NCBI GenBank assembly: GCA_030268105.1 | Contig: BSDZ01000086.1 | Location: 2,372,501-2,436,500, forward strand | DNA: 64,000 bases | Source of the DNA: Volvox africanus | Lineage: Eukaryota; Chlorophyta; Chlorophyceae; Chlamydomonadales; Volvocaceae | Direction of reading: 5' to 3' | Shown: in pieces, positions 53,501 to 63,957 of the stretch | Layout of the letters: every line of letters begins with the position of its first letter | Position numbering within the stretch: the stretch's first letter is position 1 | The notes under the pieces: model-generated | What the model was told of the DNA's origin: nothing | Databases searched by the model: none | The model's input: the letters and a program-made list of their open reading frames with translations, nothing else | Translations under genes and position numbers: made by a program

Positions 53501-56500
53501 CAATTGGAATCGTAGTTTCCAAGTTGAGTAGTTGTGTAGGTCCAGCGGCTCGTCCAGCCTATCCTTTCCCATTGTGAAGACCTATAAACGCGAAGATCAA
53601 CACTAGAATGGGCAAAAGATGTCAGGCTCCGCGGTCAACGATGACCGGGGCTCATAACCTATTGAGACGTAGACTATCAGACATTAGGAAGCCTGACGTA
53701 ATAACGAGAAAGTATACGTTACATATTATATGATAGTAAAGAAGTCTGAATAGTTCGTTCTGGAGTCGGCACATATACTTGCGCGTATAGCACTACAAAC
53801 AGTACGAGCGCGGGTCGATAGCCTACCGCCGAGTACAGCTACAACAGCGGGATTGTTGCTAGTATGGATCGCTATATCCAACTGATATACCATTTCATAA
53901 CAGTTTCCTTTCCACAGCCATTCGTGACTTGTTATGGCGACCTGACGACCAGCCAAGCTTATGCTATAACACTCTTGCTTTGACCACTTTCTTAAATAGA
54001 CAGATAGATCCATTGAACTACTTCTTGTTTAATTTCATCCAGGCCTGACTGAGTTTCCTGCACACAGTGAAATAGTTCCGAACCTGACCTAAGGGCAACG
54101 AAGGAATTTCTTTGGTCAGCGGACTCGCAAATCCCCATCACACTTCTCGTAGTTACAAGATATGCGACTAACGGCATTTTCATGGCTCCGGCTGCAATGT
54201 GGCGCGTTGATCTCCTGAAGTGAGAGCGTGCGTAACCAAGCAGGACAAAAGCAATCCAACAGCACAGATACACATTTTTCACTATCTGTCTTAACATGGC
54301 ATATTACTTCTTAATACTGGCAGAGCTTCAATTGCGTATCCTGACCTTCCATATGACTTACTGGAAGTCCTTATGGACTATATGGATCCAACGCGATATA
54401 TGGAGGATAGCCTTTTCAAGAGTAAACGATACTGGGTGTTTATTAATTAGTTAATAATTAAGTAGTTAATAATTAGCTATTAATTAACTCTGTATATGTA
54501 AAGAGAGATAAATAGACGTGCGTATCTATCTACCTGATCTATCTATCTGTCTATCTATCTATCGACAGGAGCTATACGCCTGGATGGACCTCGCGGAGAG
54601 TTACGTACAGATCACGCTGAAGCGGGACATCTCACGTATCAAACAGCGCATCGCAGTTCTGCCATCCGAGGTGATCGCAAATTGCAAATGGGCAGGTGCG
54701 TGTGTAATGAGTACGATAAGCATTTGTGTGAATTAACGAGCAGAACTGACGACAGGTAGCTAGCAGGATTGGTTAATTCCATTTGGCTGAGTATTAACGA
54801 ATGGCGGTAGGACTGGATCTACATCTACATCTATGGATAGATAGATATTTCATTTATATTTTTATTGAGTCTCGTGAAACGAATCGCCTATGTATGTGTG
54901 TGCATGCAGGCATGGGCTCCGTAGGTTGCTCCGGAACCCGATGCTACAGCTGGATCAACGGTGCTGCGGCCACTGAATTGAGCGCCTACATGCACGAGAT
55001 GGGACATAACATGGGGCTTCAGCACTCGGGACGTGCAGGATACATGTCTGAATACGCCGACAAGTCTTGCACGATGGGCTCGTAAGTACGAGAACGGTAC
55101 GATCCTGTACGATTGGAAATTGGATGCCGCGTAATCATGTACATGCACCTTGCTGTTTGCTTTTGCAACTACCATTATTATTATTAGTAGTAGTATCCGT
55201 ACTCGTATTAGTACTAGTATTAATGTTAGTATTACTAGTATTGTTATTGTTATTGTTATTGTTATTGTTATTGTTATTATTATGACTATTGTTATAATTA
55301 TTGTTGTTATAACTATTGTTATTTGTATCATTATTATTATTATCATCATTATTATTATTATTATCATTATCATCCTTCAGTTTTGAGCTTGTCACAAGTG
55401 ACGAGCGAAAAGAAGCAAGTCATTTGTTGATATTGTCTTGTGCGCCGTCCGTTAGATCGGTAGATAGATTCTTTTTTCTATTTATATACAATGATCTATC
55501 GCAATGATCTACTCGTGAGTTTATTTGCTTCATTTCTGGGTATTTAGATGGACGAAACTATCCAGAAACCTAAATGGCCCTGCGGTGCTGCATAAGACTA
55601 ATATTTAATAACCGTCTATGCATGTAATATGATACAGTGGCAGGACCTGCTTTAACGCCCCAAACCTCTGGCGCCTGAACTGGGCTGCACCGCTCCCTGG
55701 TGGGGACCTCAACCACACAACCCTTGAAGCGGGTCAATGGAAGAAATTCACAATCCCCAACCAGAGTACGGCTCCGCAGTCGTTCGTCCGAATTAACCCT
55801 TCCTGGGCCCTCATCACTGGCAAAGAAACATTACTATCGACTGACCCGCCGCCCCCGGCGGATCGGGAACCCGCGCCTGTTTTCTTCATCTCCTTCCGAT
55901 ACCGCCATTACGTCTTCGAGTCTTTCAGTAACGAAAATAACAACCGTGTGCACGTATACAGCTTCCATGGGACTCAGGTGAGCGAGCTTCATCTCGCCCA
56001 TGGAATTGCAATTTCGGGGTTATTAGTATTGTCCATATAATAGAAAATTTATTTATTGCATTGGTAATTAACCACCATCAGGCGAATCAACAGGATTATC
56101 GAGCTACGTAATTACATGCGTAGGACGATAACGCTTTGGTGTTTGTCCCAAATTATAAGGGATCATGCGTTTGTGGTGGGTGGATGGGGCGTGGGTGGAC
56201 TCGTGCCTATCTTGCTAACTAGCTAGTTATTAGTATCAATTCGTTTCAACGAAAAACTTTGACCATCTGCTTTGGACCGGAAGAATTGCTGGTAAACGAT
56301 AACGGACTACAAGCTGTCGCCGATCATATCATTTGAAAGCAACAGCACCCCAAACAGCCTCATTTTGCGCTTTCATGATTACTTCAATCCTCCGTATTCA
56401 TACGATAGTGCATTTACAATGTTATACGTGCAATTTTGCGTACTTATGTGCTTTCCCTAGGAAGTCGGCCGTTGGCAGCAGCATGTTTGCGACCAACGCC

Positions 56501-58186
56501 CGTATGCATGCACGCACAAGCAACACCACGCACATGTTACATCCCGGCCATTCGCGCCTACAGCATGGTTCCGCCGCGTTTCGCCACGGTACTTGATGTT
56601 TTGCAACCTTGCACGGACGATGGGGGCAGTGATGTTCTCACGCACCTATCTACTGCCCAAACCCCGCCCCTCAACCACCCCTACGGACGGGAAGCGCCCC
56701 GCTCTCTTACCATCTTTAAGGAAGGTGGCACGCCGACCAGTTCCCTTGACATGTTGTGTGTGGGGGTACAGGGGGGTACAGCTTCACCCGTGGCCACTAA
56801 CCTGGCAGTCCCTACCTTCCCCGGTATTTCGGGGCACCCTCATCCAGTCTCCCATGTTGTTGCTGTGCGATGACTTAAAAACTGTCGCCTTGATTATCGG
56901 ATGTACGCGGAGTGCCACATCCTCTATAGATAGATACAGATAAATTTGCTAACCATGTGTGCTGTAGCTTGCATAGATAGACAGATAGATAGAATGAATG
57001 AATGAACCATGATCCCAATCCAGCGAACAGCGTGTTTCCCCATCGATCTGTATGTGCGACTTCCACCTTTCTTCGCTCAAATGCAGTCTGTCGCATCTCC
57101 AGCAAAGCCAATCCTGCAGGCCGTGCTAAACACGGGAGAGGAATTCAGAACTCAGGTTACGTACGGCTTGGTCGTGAACGTCATCAAAATCACAGCTCCC
57201 AATGGTAATGGTACAGTTGCCATCTGCCGCGCCAGTGGTGACTCTGAGGCTCAAGGCGGCGACTCTTGCTCGGATGGCCGAGATAACGACTGTGATGGCC
57301 TAGTGGTGAGCAGATAGATAGCAGCTTAGTGCAGCTGGGTTATAATTAGTAGGCGGTTGTCATTCAACTGCTCTGATACAACGAAGATGGATGGATGAAT
57401 GGATGGACGGACGGATGGGATTCACATCATTCACCAGTGCATGGAAACGGGGAGTATGAAGGTTTCGGAGCACGCAGGGGAATTAACGTAGGGTTCCTGT
57501 TAACTTAGGTAACTGTTTCGGACATACACACACGCTTGCTTGCTTAGCGTCTTGCTCTCCATGGATTTCAGATACCTCACGCACCTGGTGCAAGTCCCTA
57601 TGTCTATATGCATATCTTTGTATATTCAAGACCTGTAGCTATCACTTCTTCCTCTCACTACATATACCTGTTTATGTTTGTGCACTCGTTCGTCAGCGCT
57701 CGTTCACTGTTCCATTCCTGCATTCATTCTCATCAGGATGAAGCGGATCCCGATTGCAGTCGTGTAGCGGAAACTCTGCAACCACCGAATCGATATTCCT
57801 TACCGTGGCAACCTGCTGCTGATGCGTCGCCGCGATTACCGACGACGGTGTCATCGTCGGCATCGTCGTCGTCACGGCCATCCCCACAACCCCCATCCCT
57901 GCCGCTGCATCATCAGCCATTGCTGTCGCATCCACCTTCCCCAAACTTCACAGTAGTGCCTCTGCAGCAGCAGCAGCAGCCTCCATCCCCAACGCGCCCT
58001 TTCTTACCTCCGTCACCGCTGCGCTTCTCACCTCCGTCATCAAACCCGCCGCCGCGAGCGGAAAGCTCCCCGCCTTCATCTTCGCTGCGGCCGGCAGCAG
58101 GGATCTCTCCAAACGTTATGAATTCTAACCTAACAGGCACTGCAACACTCCGTACACCACCATCACCAGCTCACGAGTGTTTCTAG
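38506..58186 (+). CDS. M11 (gametolysin/VMP-like) zinc metallopeptidase, gene C, with a 13-kb transposon-filled intron
   Basis: The exons are 38506-38728, 39814-40409, 41426-41488, 54569-54695, 54910-55081, 55638-55977, 57087-57305 and 57737-58186. They join in frame to 729 residues with the same phases as genes A and B. The zinc site is [11 protein letters not shown] (His365, His369, His375, Glu366). Exon 7 ends [14 protein letters not shown] and exon 8 begins DEADPDC, followed by a 140-residue Pro/Ser/Gln tail. Exon 2 has an extra Pro-Leu-Gln and Ala-rich insert. Exon 1 is the least certain: [23 protein letters not shown] reads as a signal peptide, and the exon ends DVFWDG in the right phase, but it includes a triplet-repeat stretch. 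Intron 3 (41489-54568) holds a copia element with a gypsy element nested in it. Splicing should still be possible, since both exon borders are intact, but expression may suffer. Confidence 0.8.
39390..39415 (+). other. tRNA-like 3' end (T-arm plus CCA), probable tRNA-derived fragment
   Basis: CGGAGTTCAAGACTCCG forms a perfect 5-bp T-stem with a 7-base TTCAAGA loop, followed by CTGCCACCA. Upstream, GGTGGAG (about 39349) could pair with the acceptor strand, but no convincing D-arm or anticodon arm exists. A 24-bp perfect palindrome (39410-39433) overlaps the CCA. It is likely a SINE or tRNA pseudogene in intron 1 of gene C. Confidence 0.35.
39597..39690 (-). repeat. Dispersed repeat R1, inverted copy
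   Basis: It is the reverse complement of the 35634 copy from its CTCCCCTGCGCTGTGGCTCG block to the terminus GTGTAACACCC. It lies in intron 1 of gene C. Confidence 0.8.
40840..41240. other. GC-richer repeat-like insert in intron 2 of gene C
   Basis: The base composition differs from the AT-rich intron around it, and a GGTTCG-containing box occurs on the minus strand (near 41025-41035). There is no protein frame of note. It may be a SINE or the end of a LINE; I cannot assign it. Confidence 0.3.
41727..41969 (-). repeat. Copia 3' LTR
   Basis: It is 243 bp and reads TGTTATG...CTCAATA on the minus strand. Next to it inside the element, at 41970-41980, is the polypurine tract (TCGAGGGGGCG on the minus strand). 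Confidence 0.93.
42084..44766 (-). pseudogene. Copia pol, distal part: integrase, reverse transcriptase, RNase H
   Basis: This is the downstream half of the copia polyprotein, cut from its start by the gypsy insertion at 44766. On the minus strand it opens with [14 protein letters not shown], the end of the integrase zinc-finger region. Next comes the integrase core ([42 protein letters not shown]) with its D-D-E residues. RT follows, with [34 protein letters not shown] and [10 protein letters not shown] (the active site is VDD where many copia RTs have YVDD). RNase H includes YSDSDWAGD and VEAEYQATA. The frame runs to HIDVQHH at about 42190. About 15 expected residues are then missing and the frame shifts, after which [12 protein letters not shown] continues to a stop at 42084. 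Confidence 0.92.
44767..45589 (-). repeat. Gypsy 3' LTR
   Basis: It is 823 bp and identical, as far as I can read, to 51413-52235. Immediately inside it, at 45590-45605, is the polypurine tract CGGGAGGGGGGATAAT (minus strand), where plus-strand synthesis would start. Confidence 0.95.
45649..49710 (-). CDS. Gypsy pol: protease, RT, RNase H, integrase, chromodomain
   Basis: There are about 1350 open codons after the gag stop, in the gag frame. In order they show an aspartic protease ([14 protein letters not shown], about 49080), RT ([20 protein letters not shown], then [12 protein letters not shown] near 48000), [12 protein letters not shown], RNase H ([17 protein letters not shown]), an integrase H2C2 finger ([12 protein letters not shown]), an integrase core with [20 protein letters not shown] and [14 protein letters not shown] (D-D-E), and a C-terminal chromodomain ([20 protein letters not shown], about 45720). 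The chromodomain defines a chromovirus and usually guides insertion to marked chromatin. There is no in-frame ATG close to the gag stop; expression is probably by UAG readthrough. It is intact and likely functional. Confidence 0.95.
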   Translation of the reverse strand, partial: GLARVPAEGALPGFSELTRGRWSSLRPAVKALLPCVLGHIERVIARRITLDGRMGLLCFDPLCNLFTPRRPLSSIDLSNHVVLFIPSSLREMSEQLAMYRRCRCQYPDTAACVLLPAFCRRKAEASLRGMRHVHRFEPGTVLFNGVDREGTLAPWPHLSYSVDVWYEAPDGGAVGYGPALSALTLSAGQSLVDNRVPVVQIGLNGRTLKALVDTGASDDFISVAEVNALGLSPESSDCTQVTLADGGKHPIVGRITLSLSLGPLRVVTRPYVLQGLAETAPYIMGSSTLRQYRARIDMETATLHMCKGTLSIKVPFLSFEHVTPKGGETEAVPMVNFAVTAMAARIEPELVGRKEAVRLLRKGAHGLLLRPRVSCCVTTAQISVDPEVEALLSQYEDVFKDIPGLPPMRPVDHTIPLMPGAQPTARPMYRLSPLELDEVKRQVTDLLAKGMIRPSTSPYSAPILFVGKKDGTLRMCIDYRGLNANTVKNRYPLPRVDDLLDKLKGSAYFSSIDLQQGYNQIRIAASDIPKTAFRTPFGHFEYTVLSFGLTNAPATFQAVMDRMFRPFIDRFVVCYLDDILVYSKTREEHLEHLRLVLDVMRREQLFAKRAKCFWAQPQVEYLGHIVSATGVKMDPRKVAVVRDWPAPQNLTELRKFLGLTNYFRKFIEKYSIIAAPLTNLTRKGVFVSLESWTSQCQRAFEELKRIVAEDVTLAFPDYSLPFRVEVVSDASIFGSGAVLLQEGRPIAFTSKKFSGAEIRYTTGEQELLAVLHALKEWRCYLEGRPFTLKTDHKPLTFLQSVPTLNRRQARWMEYLARFNCTWEYISGKLNIADALSRHPSLHAAILAAPVVRPRSEGVPIATDLAERLKVAYSADAWFADPANVENLRKQNGLWLRTEGAATQIVVPNDDALRYDILARFHEDPLAGHPGSKRLIDLVQRSFWWPRLAKDAANFVQTCSLCQRNKALSGKGHGLLQPLPVPDAPWESVSMDFVVALPKTEGGYDAVFVMVDRLTKMVHLAPCTSSCTAEQTARLFFDNVVRLHGIPKNVISDRGGQFTSKFWEALCKLVGMRVNLSTAYHPQTDGQTERTNRTLGDMLRNYAGRTPLVWDTYLTAAEFALNNAVNRSTGKSPFFLNYGFHPALPVWRELEVNVPAAKLFAKSFMSRITDAKSCLDAAQQRTMEYYNKSKQDVTFSEGQLVLLSTKNLRSLADGSRKLLPRWIGPYPVVRMVGNVAVELALPADMPIHPTFHISLVRPYRGTEPVPEPANAPAAIEPVPETWIAGKQKFYDVERVLDYRARRVGRHRRKRTVHEYLVKWTGYTDEHNSWEPARNFSQDMKPLLEEARKRATQAQ
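49711..49713 (-). other. UAG codon separating gypsy gag and pol in one frame
   Basis: The gag frame ends CCG AAA TAG, and GGG CTT GCC CGG continues without another stop into the protease. Gag and pol therefore differ by one amber codon and not by a frame, the arrangement used for stop-codon readthrough in some retroviruses and retrotransposons. Confidence 0.8.
49711..50946 (-). CDS. Gypsy gag with CCHC zinc knuckle
   Basis: The 411-residue protein starts at an ATG (50946, [17 protein letters not shown]). The central part ([31 protein letters not shown]) is a typical gypsy gag capsid region. A basic Gly/Arg/Ser linker follows and then [13 protein letters not shown] (about 49785-49747), a CX2CX4HX4C zinc knuckle for RNA binding. 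It forms the particle that packages the element RNA. Upstream, small frames in the leader (a 26-codon one at about 51344-51264 and a longer one at 51166-50912) might encode more of gag if spliced; I cannot show this. Confidence 0.9.
   Translation of the reverse strand: MSAEHDDTPHTSLASQPDFVVAARAPDRGLETVGARATQEPLFLQTPAHLIVPHSAVNTNMDNTAGPRVLPLPQARGHDDIPEVMRLSIPVPRLNISLTDKTPGHSIADATRAYVRDAKKYLQAVHGGDNDGIRCLFVGNTLEGAAKDWYRNWTNARGSYTFDELVAALLARFATEVQARDVEARNVLAAGSYHMRRDENVPAYQSRFEALVTPIADLTESERVFWFRRGLTKLLAKWCATDLVGAQIKSYDALVAFAKGAEIRLLAGEEEVKSAPRANAVQVQDPLGEAVALDQDLGATRPTPTAATRRSNGQRKARGGASSGVRGTGGAGPSSDPARNRKRGGAPSSAAAQRSDPNAKRTRTDDTFMPKWNCNRSEFERRKLANVCLRCAESHSTKDCPLMPPFVPQPK
50947..51412 (-). 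promoter_or_regulatory. Gypsy leader with tRNA primer-binding site
   Basis: The strand complementary to a tRNA 3' end (plus strand 51391-51409, CGAACCTGTCTCGATACCA) is three bases from the 5' LTR. It includes the T-loop side and ends in CCA, and it fits the 3' end of an initiator methionine tRNA. The rest of the leader holds small open frames of unknown use. Confidence 0.75.
51413..52235 (-). repeat. Gypsy 5' LTR
   Basis: It is 823 bp and reads the same as 44767-45589. It should hold the element's promoter. The duplication CTTGG follows at 52236-52240. Confidence 0.95.
52241..53572 (-). pseudogene. Copia gag-pol, proximal part: gag, zinc knuckle, protease
   Basis: This is the start of the copia polyprotein. 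It begins at an ATG (53572, [19 protein letters not shown]), with a gag of the UBN2/RVT-associated type ([24 protein letters not shown]), the knuckle [14 protein letters not shown] (about 52925) and the protease site [13 protein letters not shown], where DSA replaces the commoner DSG. Near 52400 the frame shifts by one base: the reading that should continue as [19 protein letters not shown] (integrase zinc-finger region) lies in another frame. The gypsy insertion then separates it from the rest at 44766. Confidence 0.9.
53648..53659 (-). promoter_or_regulatory. Copia primer-binding site matching an initiator tRNA anticodon arm
   Basis: The plus strand reads GGGCTCATAACC directly next to the 5' LTR. 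This is the sequence of the anticodon loop and stem (anticodon CAT) of initiator tRNA-Met, so priming would use an internal tRNA end, as described for Drosophila copia. Confidence 0.75.
53660..53902 (-). repeat. Copia 5' LTR
   Basis: It is 243 bp, with five visible differences from 41727-41969. GTTTC follows at 53903-53907. Confidence 0.93.
55165..55378. repeat. TTA/TTG/TAG-rich triplet-like repeat
   Basis: It consists of imperfect TTATTG, TTATTA and GTACTA units in intron 5 of gene C. Frames in both directions are Asn, Ile, Leu or Val homopolymers and are not genes. Confidence 0.85.
56758..56860 (-). repeat. Dispersed repeat R2, partial inverted copy
   Basis: It is the reverse complement of the 3' half of R2 (GTGGCCACTAACCTGGCAGT, then the TTTCGGGGCACCCTCATCCA block). 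It lies in intron 6 of gene C. Confidence 0.75.
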
Positions 58187-60366
58187 CTAGACAGGTCTAG
58201 CTCGGCTCATGCATGTCCGCAATAATGAAAGCGGCGTCACTGCTGTGAGGTTCCGGGGTCTCATAGATCGGATGCATGAGAGGGCCACCGCCCAGGATCG
58301 ATTGAGTCAGCTACATGCAAACCGACCGGAAACCACTGCTGGGTGCTGCTGCTGCTGGCTCCGTCCGTTATTATTAGCTTTATGTGTGGCTTGGATAGTA
58401 TGTAGTGGTGATGAGTGGTCATGCATGAAACGTTAGTTTGGATCCCTGCTGGTTGCACGCACGTTCGTTCAGCACGCAATAGATTGCCGGGCACGCACGT
58501 GATAGCACGCACGCAGCAGGTGCTGCTGTACCACCACCTGTTTGCCATCCGTCCCTATGTATGCACGTATCTATGTATTACCCACGCGCAATGTTCCCGT
58601 ACGTGCGCGCTTTTGTTTATTTTGTTTCCCGAACAAAAGGCTGTATACATGCTCAATACGATTTGGTGATCGCTCGGTTATGTTGTTACGGTACAACATA
58701 TGTGCTACTCGCTCAGTTGTACGCATGATGAAGGCAGGGGGTCGTCACGTGATAATTATATATGTGTGTGTATGTGTGATGAGCCTGCGTGCCTACACGG
58801 CGGCTGCATGCTAGTAATTGGATGAACTCCCTCCTCAGTCTTTCCCGCCTTGTACGGCTTGCCTCTATCTTGAGTCCCCGACGCCCCTTCCATACGTATA
58901 TATGTCTGTCTGACTGCTTGTCTGTCTCTCTAATAGCGAGAGAGAGACAGACAAGCAGACAGACAGACATAGAGCAGCTTGAGCCTAGCATCCGTCAGTT
59001 GTGTACATTACTTACTCGGCACTTCAGCGTCGTTAAGCCTTACATCAGATCAAGCAAGCCGAGCAAAGCCCCCCTTTTTACGGCTGGCACAAGACGCCAT
59101 TCGCATCCAAGCAGCGCTTCAACGACCTATAAGTGCGGCTTCCTTGAGTATTAACGCATTTCAACCCTGATCACCGTCCTGGAACAATCCTTACTATGAC
59201 TACGTTCCACGCACTGTACTAAATCGAAGGGTACTGTAATGATAGATAGCAATGTCATGAATTTGTAAATTTCCCATCATATGAATATTGAAACGCAATG
59301 CCGTATGGCACCGTAGAACCTAGAGTATCAATGCAGACTCTGGACGGGCCACGAAGGACCTACATACAGCACGCACGAATGTGCAGTAGCCGTCATCATG
59401 TACACATCCAACAACTACTTATGACCTTACACAGCCAATCAAGTGGCCACACTGGTACATATGTGTTTGCATTGCGCATCGGCGAATGGCACGTAATGCG
59501 CAGTACAGAAAGCAGCAGTTCATTTCTACAATCTTGTCGCAAGTGCAGCACGCATACATACGCACGTATTATACGTGGTAACGTGGGGTTTCTATTCCAC
59601 CCTGCATGCGTACGTAAATCGTTGATTAAATCTTATTTACGTGTCCTCAGGGAAATAAGCAAGCAAACGCCTGCGGGTTAGCCATGGCGACAACGACACG
59701 AATGCGTGCGTGTATGTACGAATGTTCCAGCAAGGAAGGGTTTCAGCATGTATAAAGGTCAAGCTAACGTATGTCCCTTCTTCCATGCGGCTGACTAAAA
59801 AGCATATACATCGTATCCATCCACCTTGCCTGAATGCCTGCCTAGATATGTTCTTACTTGTACTAATAACTTGCGTGCTGTATAATTGAGGCTTTCAAAA
59901 TTTTGAATAATGCATGCTACTCTTTCACTCATGCCAAGCATGAAACATCAAGGCGGCAGCAGCTAGCTGCGCAAATCAACATGTTGAGCGATCTCGAGGG
60001 AAGACGTATTATTTCTGCCACCCACCCGAAGTGGCGGCGGCCCACTAGGGCCATCGAGTGGTCCGCGGAGGAGCTCCTTGTTTGCGTTATTTAATATATA
60101 TATATATATATTAATACATACCTACGTCTATGCCTACCTATGGCTATGTCCCTAAAACCCCTCGCTTGAGGGCGCAGCGCGGGGCGGCTGGTCAGTCGTC
60201 CGAGACCAAAGTCCGCCCCTGCCTGGATCAATTCCAGCTCGCGCTGTCTGGATCGTCAGCCAGGGGGATCACCATAAGCAGAGTGCAGGTGACGACACAG
60301 CCAATCGCAACAAGGGGGTCATTTGAGGCGTTATGTGGAAAGCAAGGCGGGGGCCGGTGGCCTGGG
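58187..60366. other. Intergenic region between convergent genes C and F
   Basis: It should hold both 3' UTRs. A near-perfect hairpin lies at 58901-58971. Open frames here (for example 58789-59154 and 59298-59681) have no recognisable domain or gene-like composition, so I do not call them. Confidence 0.5.
58901..58971 (+). repeat. 31-bp inverted repeat (hairpin) of GTCT-rich sequence
   Basis: The arms 58901-58931 and 58941-58971 pair with one mismatch and a 9-base loop. A small-RNA hairpin or a microsatellite foldback are both possible. Confidence 0.6.
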
Positions 60367-63300
60367 TCAAGGGCGTGGAGATGGAGGAGGCCTGGACGCC
60401 GGACGTGGAGATAGAACGCGCCTGGGTGAAGGACGTGGAGATGGAAAGGGCCTGGGTGATGAGGGACGTGGCGGTGGGGATAGGACTTGGGAATGCAGCG
60501 GCGTTGCCGGTGGTGATGGCTGTAGCGGTGGAGGGAGCGGCAGTACGGATGGAGAGGGCGGCGAAAGCGGCGGCCGGGGAAGCGAAGAGGGTGATGAGGT
60601 TTTTGGCGCGGGTGATGGACGTGGAGATGGTGGCTTGGACGGGGGCCGGGGGACACCCGCACAGTCCGGATCCGCGAAGTCCTGCTTGTGCCAAATGCAT
60701 ACGAAATCAACGAGGGGCCGAGCACCCCATCATTCAGCAGGGCCCCATTACTACTGGGGAGGGAGAAAAAAGGAACTCTGCGAGGGAGGTATAGCCTAAT
60801 TTGGCAGTAACGTGCGTAACATAATTGCAAAACTGGCAACCCATCCAGTCCGTCATTCGTTAACAAACGTTAGTAGTAAAATTAGCTAGCTAGCTGTATT
60901 TCGCAATCGTGTGCATATATCTATGCATCATCCAGTAATACATGCCTGTACCGGTGTGAAACGAATACAACGCAGCAGCACCAGCGGATAGATAAAAAAT
61001 GTTGTCATGACATAATCGTATAAATCGTGTATACATATATACATATATATAATATGTGTGTATATGAACGTAACGTCAATATGTGTGTTTTTACTCACCA
61101 CTAGCCCATCGCAATCGTTGTCTATGCCGTCGAAGCAAGAGCTGCCACCCAGGTTCTCCATTTCCCCACCGGCCCGGCAAAGTGTGATGGTGGCGTTGCC
61201 ACCGGATTTGTAGCTCAAGAACCGTACGACAAGACCGAATGGCATGGGGGCCCTATACTCTCCCTTGACAAGTAAGAAAGCCTCTAACGTTACGTTCTGG
61301 TACGATTGGGCTTCCTGCAGTGTCATATACGATAGGAACCGCGTGCATCGAAGCAAGCAGCAGATATATTGATACACGTGTAAATGAAAAAAATTTAACT
61401 ATCCATTACTTTATACAACTATGAGGTATAAGATACAATTGTACATTATTATATCAAATAAAGTAAAATCATATTTGTTAGAATGCGCACACACATATCG
61501 TAGTTGTTCTGGAGCCAGCCGCCGACATCGCCATCGAGGAGTTCATCGCCATCAAGATAACGAGCTACAAGATAGTCGGTATATATTGGGCTTTCGTTTG
61601 CAGCTGGCTGGCAGCTAGCAGCTCGTATGAGGTCTCCGTGGCCAAGGAGTCGTGGCCACGTAAGCGTCCGCTATTGCATCTTCTTCGGAATCCAACGATC
61701 TATCCATCGTTACCCGGCAAGTAACTTTGATGGGGGATGCATGGGACGTACCCGCGTTCCGTTGAAAGTGTGTACTGCAATATGGCTGTTTGCCGGCGAC
61801 AGATTGTCGAACGGGACTTCTTTGTAGCGGTGGGAGATGAAGAAGGCGGGGACTGGCGCTCTGGTGGCGCTATACATCTCCTTTCCAGTAATCGCCCACG
61901 TCGGGTTGATCCGGAGGTAGGATCGGGGATTTTCGTTCTGCCCGGGAAGATAAAACGTCATGACCCGGCCGACCGGCAAGGTAGTGCCATTGAGGTCGCC
62001 TCCAGGGAGGGGTGAAACCCAGCCCAGGCGCCACATGTTGGGGGCATTGAAGCAAGTCCGGGCACTGGGGCGAGAATTTGGCGGCGACACATGCACACAC
62101 ACATGGCTTCGGTCAGCTCCTGCAGCACTTGATATAACTTCAAGGTTATTAAGCGTTGTCCTACGGGCTTGTTTGCACCCAATAATTTATTAGCAGCCGT
62201 CAGGACGACCGTGCGGTCAGTATATGTTTGATAGGGCGTGCATGCGGGCAGCGAAAGAAGATCTTCTGCGTAAGATCTTTTCCCCTCTCGGGCAAAAGAC
62301 ATTCCGCTGCTTATTACGTACTTGCCCATCGTGCACGTGTCGTCGCCGTAGTCGTGACCTGGGATGCGAGAATGGTATAGCCCCAAGTTGTGTCCCATCT
62401 CGTGCAAGTAGAGATAGAGGTTGTTTGCAAACAAACCATTGATCCAGCTGTAGCATCTTGAACCGGCGCATCCCAGTCCTCCCAGGCCTGTGGGCGGGGT
62501 ACGCAGGATTATTGAGAATGCGTCGCAGTTTCGGAGCTAATATTTCCTGATGACCGTACCGTGCCGACATTGTCCCTTAAACCTAAAATATCGATAGCCA
62601 CGGAACGAAATTTACAAGCTGGCTTTTTCCCCATGCAGCTGTTGGAAATTATTAAGGAGATTGCTAAAAGCGCGCCCCGAATTAAATCGTGACACTTGAG
62701 ATTGGATATTGCAGGTAGTGCCCACTATCCTCGGTATCGAGAAGCAGCTTTGCTTTATATGTGACGGGATATCCTTTAAAATATTTATCATCGAGCTTCG
62801 TTCGTGTAAGTATTCTATGGTAGCTAAAGTTGGCTGTGTGAACAGTAAATTTGGATGGGCTCCGAAGCCAAAAAAACTATGGCTGCAATTTACGAGCTTC
62901 GTACACTTTTGGGGGCTGAAAATCTTGCATAAGCACGCGTAGCGTTATAAAAGTCATGTTAGGGATCTCAGTTAGGTGGTTCCCAGTAGTAAGTGCCAGT
63001 TTGCTATTTGATGCCTTCTAAAAACAAATTGTGTGCTTAACGTATAGAACACATAGAATAATATATCCTCATTTGCTCACTGGGGAAAGCTCGCGCGATG
63101 GACCTGAGACCGGTTTTGGGCGGGTGAGCAACGAAACGTTTTCCATTCCCGGATGCTATACCTGATGATTGGTGGCTTGGAGCGGATGGCCCTAACGCCC
63201 TGTAACGCGAATCCTGAAACTATCAAACTTCTTACGGACTTCCTCTAAGACTTAATTATCCCCTCGGTCTATCTGTCCTTGTAACTTTGGGCGCGGAGAC

Positions 63301-63957
63301 AGCGGGTATATATGTACATACGACATACGTGCCACACTTGCATGGACCTCTTACATGCTGACGATCTTATATCACATGCAGCAGATGTACCTATGTCAAC
63401 CAAGTGCGTGCGCACGGAGTATATATAATTTGACTCCGATATTGGCGGCGTGAGCGCCCAGTCAGTAATAGGAGGAAGAGGCAGGAAGATACAAGCAAGC
63501 AAGGGTCCAGGAAGTTGATTGCTTGACACCCTGCTCCCTCGGCGGTGGTAGTAACGAGCTCTACCAGATGTAATTGTGGGTTTATTGGGATATGTATATA
63601 TAATACATCTCTGTGTAATTTTTTACTTTTGCGATTTAGCCTCCTTCCAAAGAATGTATATTTTTATAGCAGGGAATCATAATGGCGCTCAAACGTCTTA
63701 AACGTGGATATATCGCAGTTGGACAGTGTGTGACTTACGTGGCAACCAGCATGGCGGAGCAACTAGCCATGTGGAAAGGTTACGTCACTCCCAACTTCAC
63801 ACCCAAATGATGAGCTCATCACGCACGCACCTCCAAAGTTGCAGTAGCCGTTTAGTTCAGCGGGAAGTACGGCGATGCGCTGTTTGATGCCGGAGATGTC
63901 CTCTCCAAGGGTATTTTGCACGTAGTACTCCGCCAGTGCCATCATATTACTCAAAGA
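60367..63957 (-). CDS. M11 (gametolysin/VMP-like) zinc metallopeptidase, gene F, exons 4-8
   Basis: On the minus strand the exons are 63957-63831, 62487-62322, 62064-61752, 61314-61099 and 60681-60367, giving 378 residues. Exon lengths and phases match genes A and B (127, 166, 313 and 216 bases). Exon 4 reads ALAEYYVQNTLGEDISGIKQ. Exon 5 carries LHEMGHNLGLYHS, the full zinc motif, and CTMGN at the join. Exon 6 has CFNAPNMWRLGWVSPLPGGD. Exon 7 ends [14 protein letters not shown], and exon 8 begins DFADPDC with a tail of SPRP/PPSP repeats ending at TGA (60367-60369). Exons 1-3 lie beyond the right edge, so the start is not visible. It is convergent with gene C. The ORF seen on the plus strand of exon 8 (Gly-rich) is a shadow. 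Confidence 0.87.
62488..63830 (-). other. Intron 4 of gene F
   Basis: This 1.3-kb intron has a GT donor at 63830 and an AG acceptor at 62488. I see no repeat family or gene inside it. A small open frame on the plus strand (62709-62942) has no recognisable content. Confidence 0.65.

Larger units (their letters stand above)
41727..53902 (-). mobile_element. Ty1/copia retrotransposon interrupted by a nested gypsy element
   Basis: The 243-bp LTRs at 41727-41969 and 53660-53902 differ at five positions that I can see. The perfect duplication GTTTC flanks them (41722-41726, 53903-53907). Without the gypsy insert the element is about 4.7 kb, the normal copia size, with a single gag-pol frame on the minus strand in the order gag, protease, integrase, RT, RNase H. 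It sits in intron 3 of gene C, antisense to that gene. It is inactive: besides the gypsy insertion there is a frameshift near 52400 and a deletion near 42180. Confidence 0.95.

Noticed and set aside
55135..55395. Poly-Asn, poly-Ile and poly-Val/Leu ORFs on both strands
   Set aside because: They are low-complexity intron sequence between two well-supported exons of gene C.
54569..58186. Separate M11 gene starting after the copia element
   Set aside because: Exons 1-3 at 38506-41488 and exons 4-8 here complement each other exactly in order and phase, so one gene with a transposon-filled intron is simpler than two fragments.
60228..60866. His/Pro-rich minus-strand ORF and Gly-rich plus-strand ORFs
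   Set aside because: The correct frame of exon 8 of gene F starts at 60681 with DFADPDC after a CAG acceptor; the longer ORFs are other frames of the same repeats.
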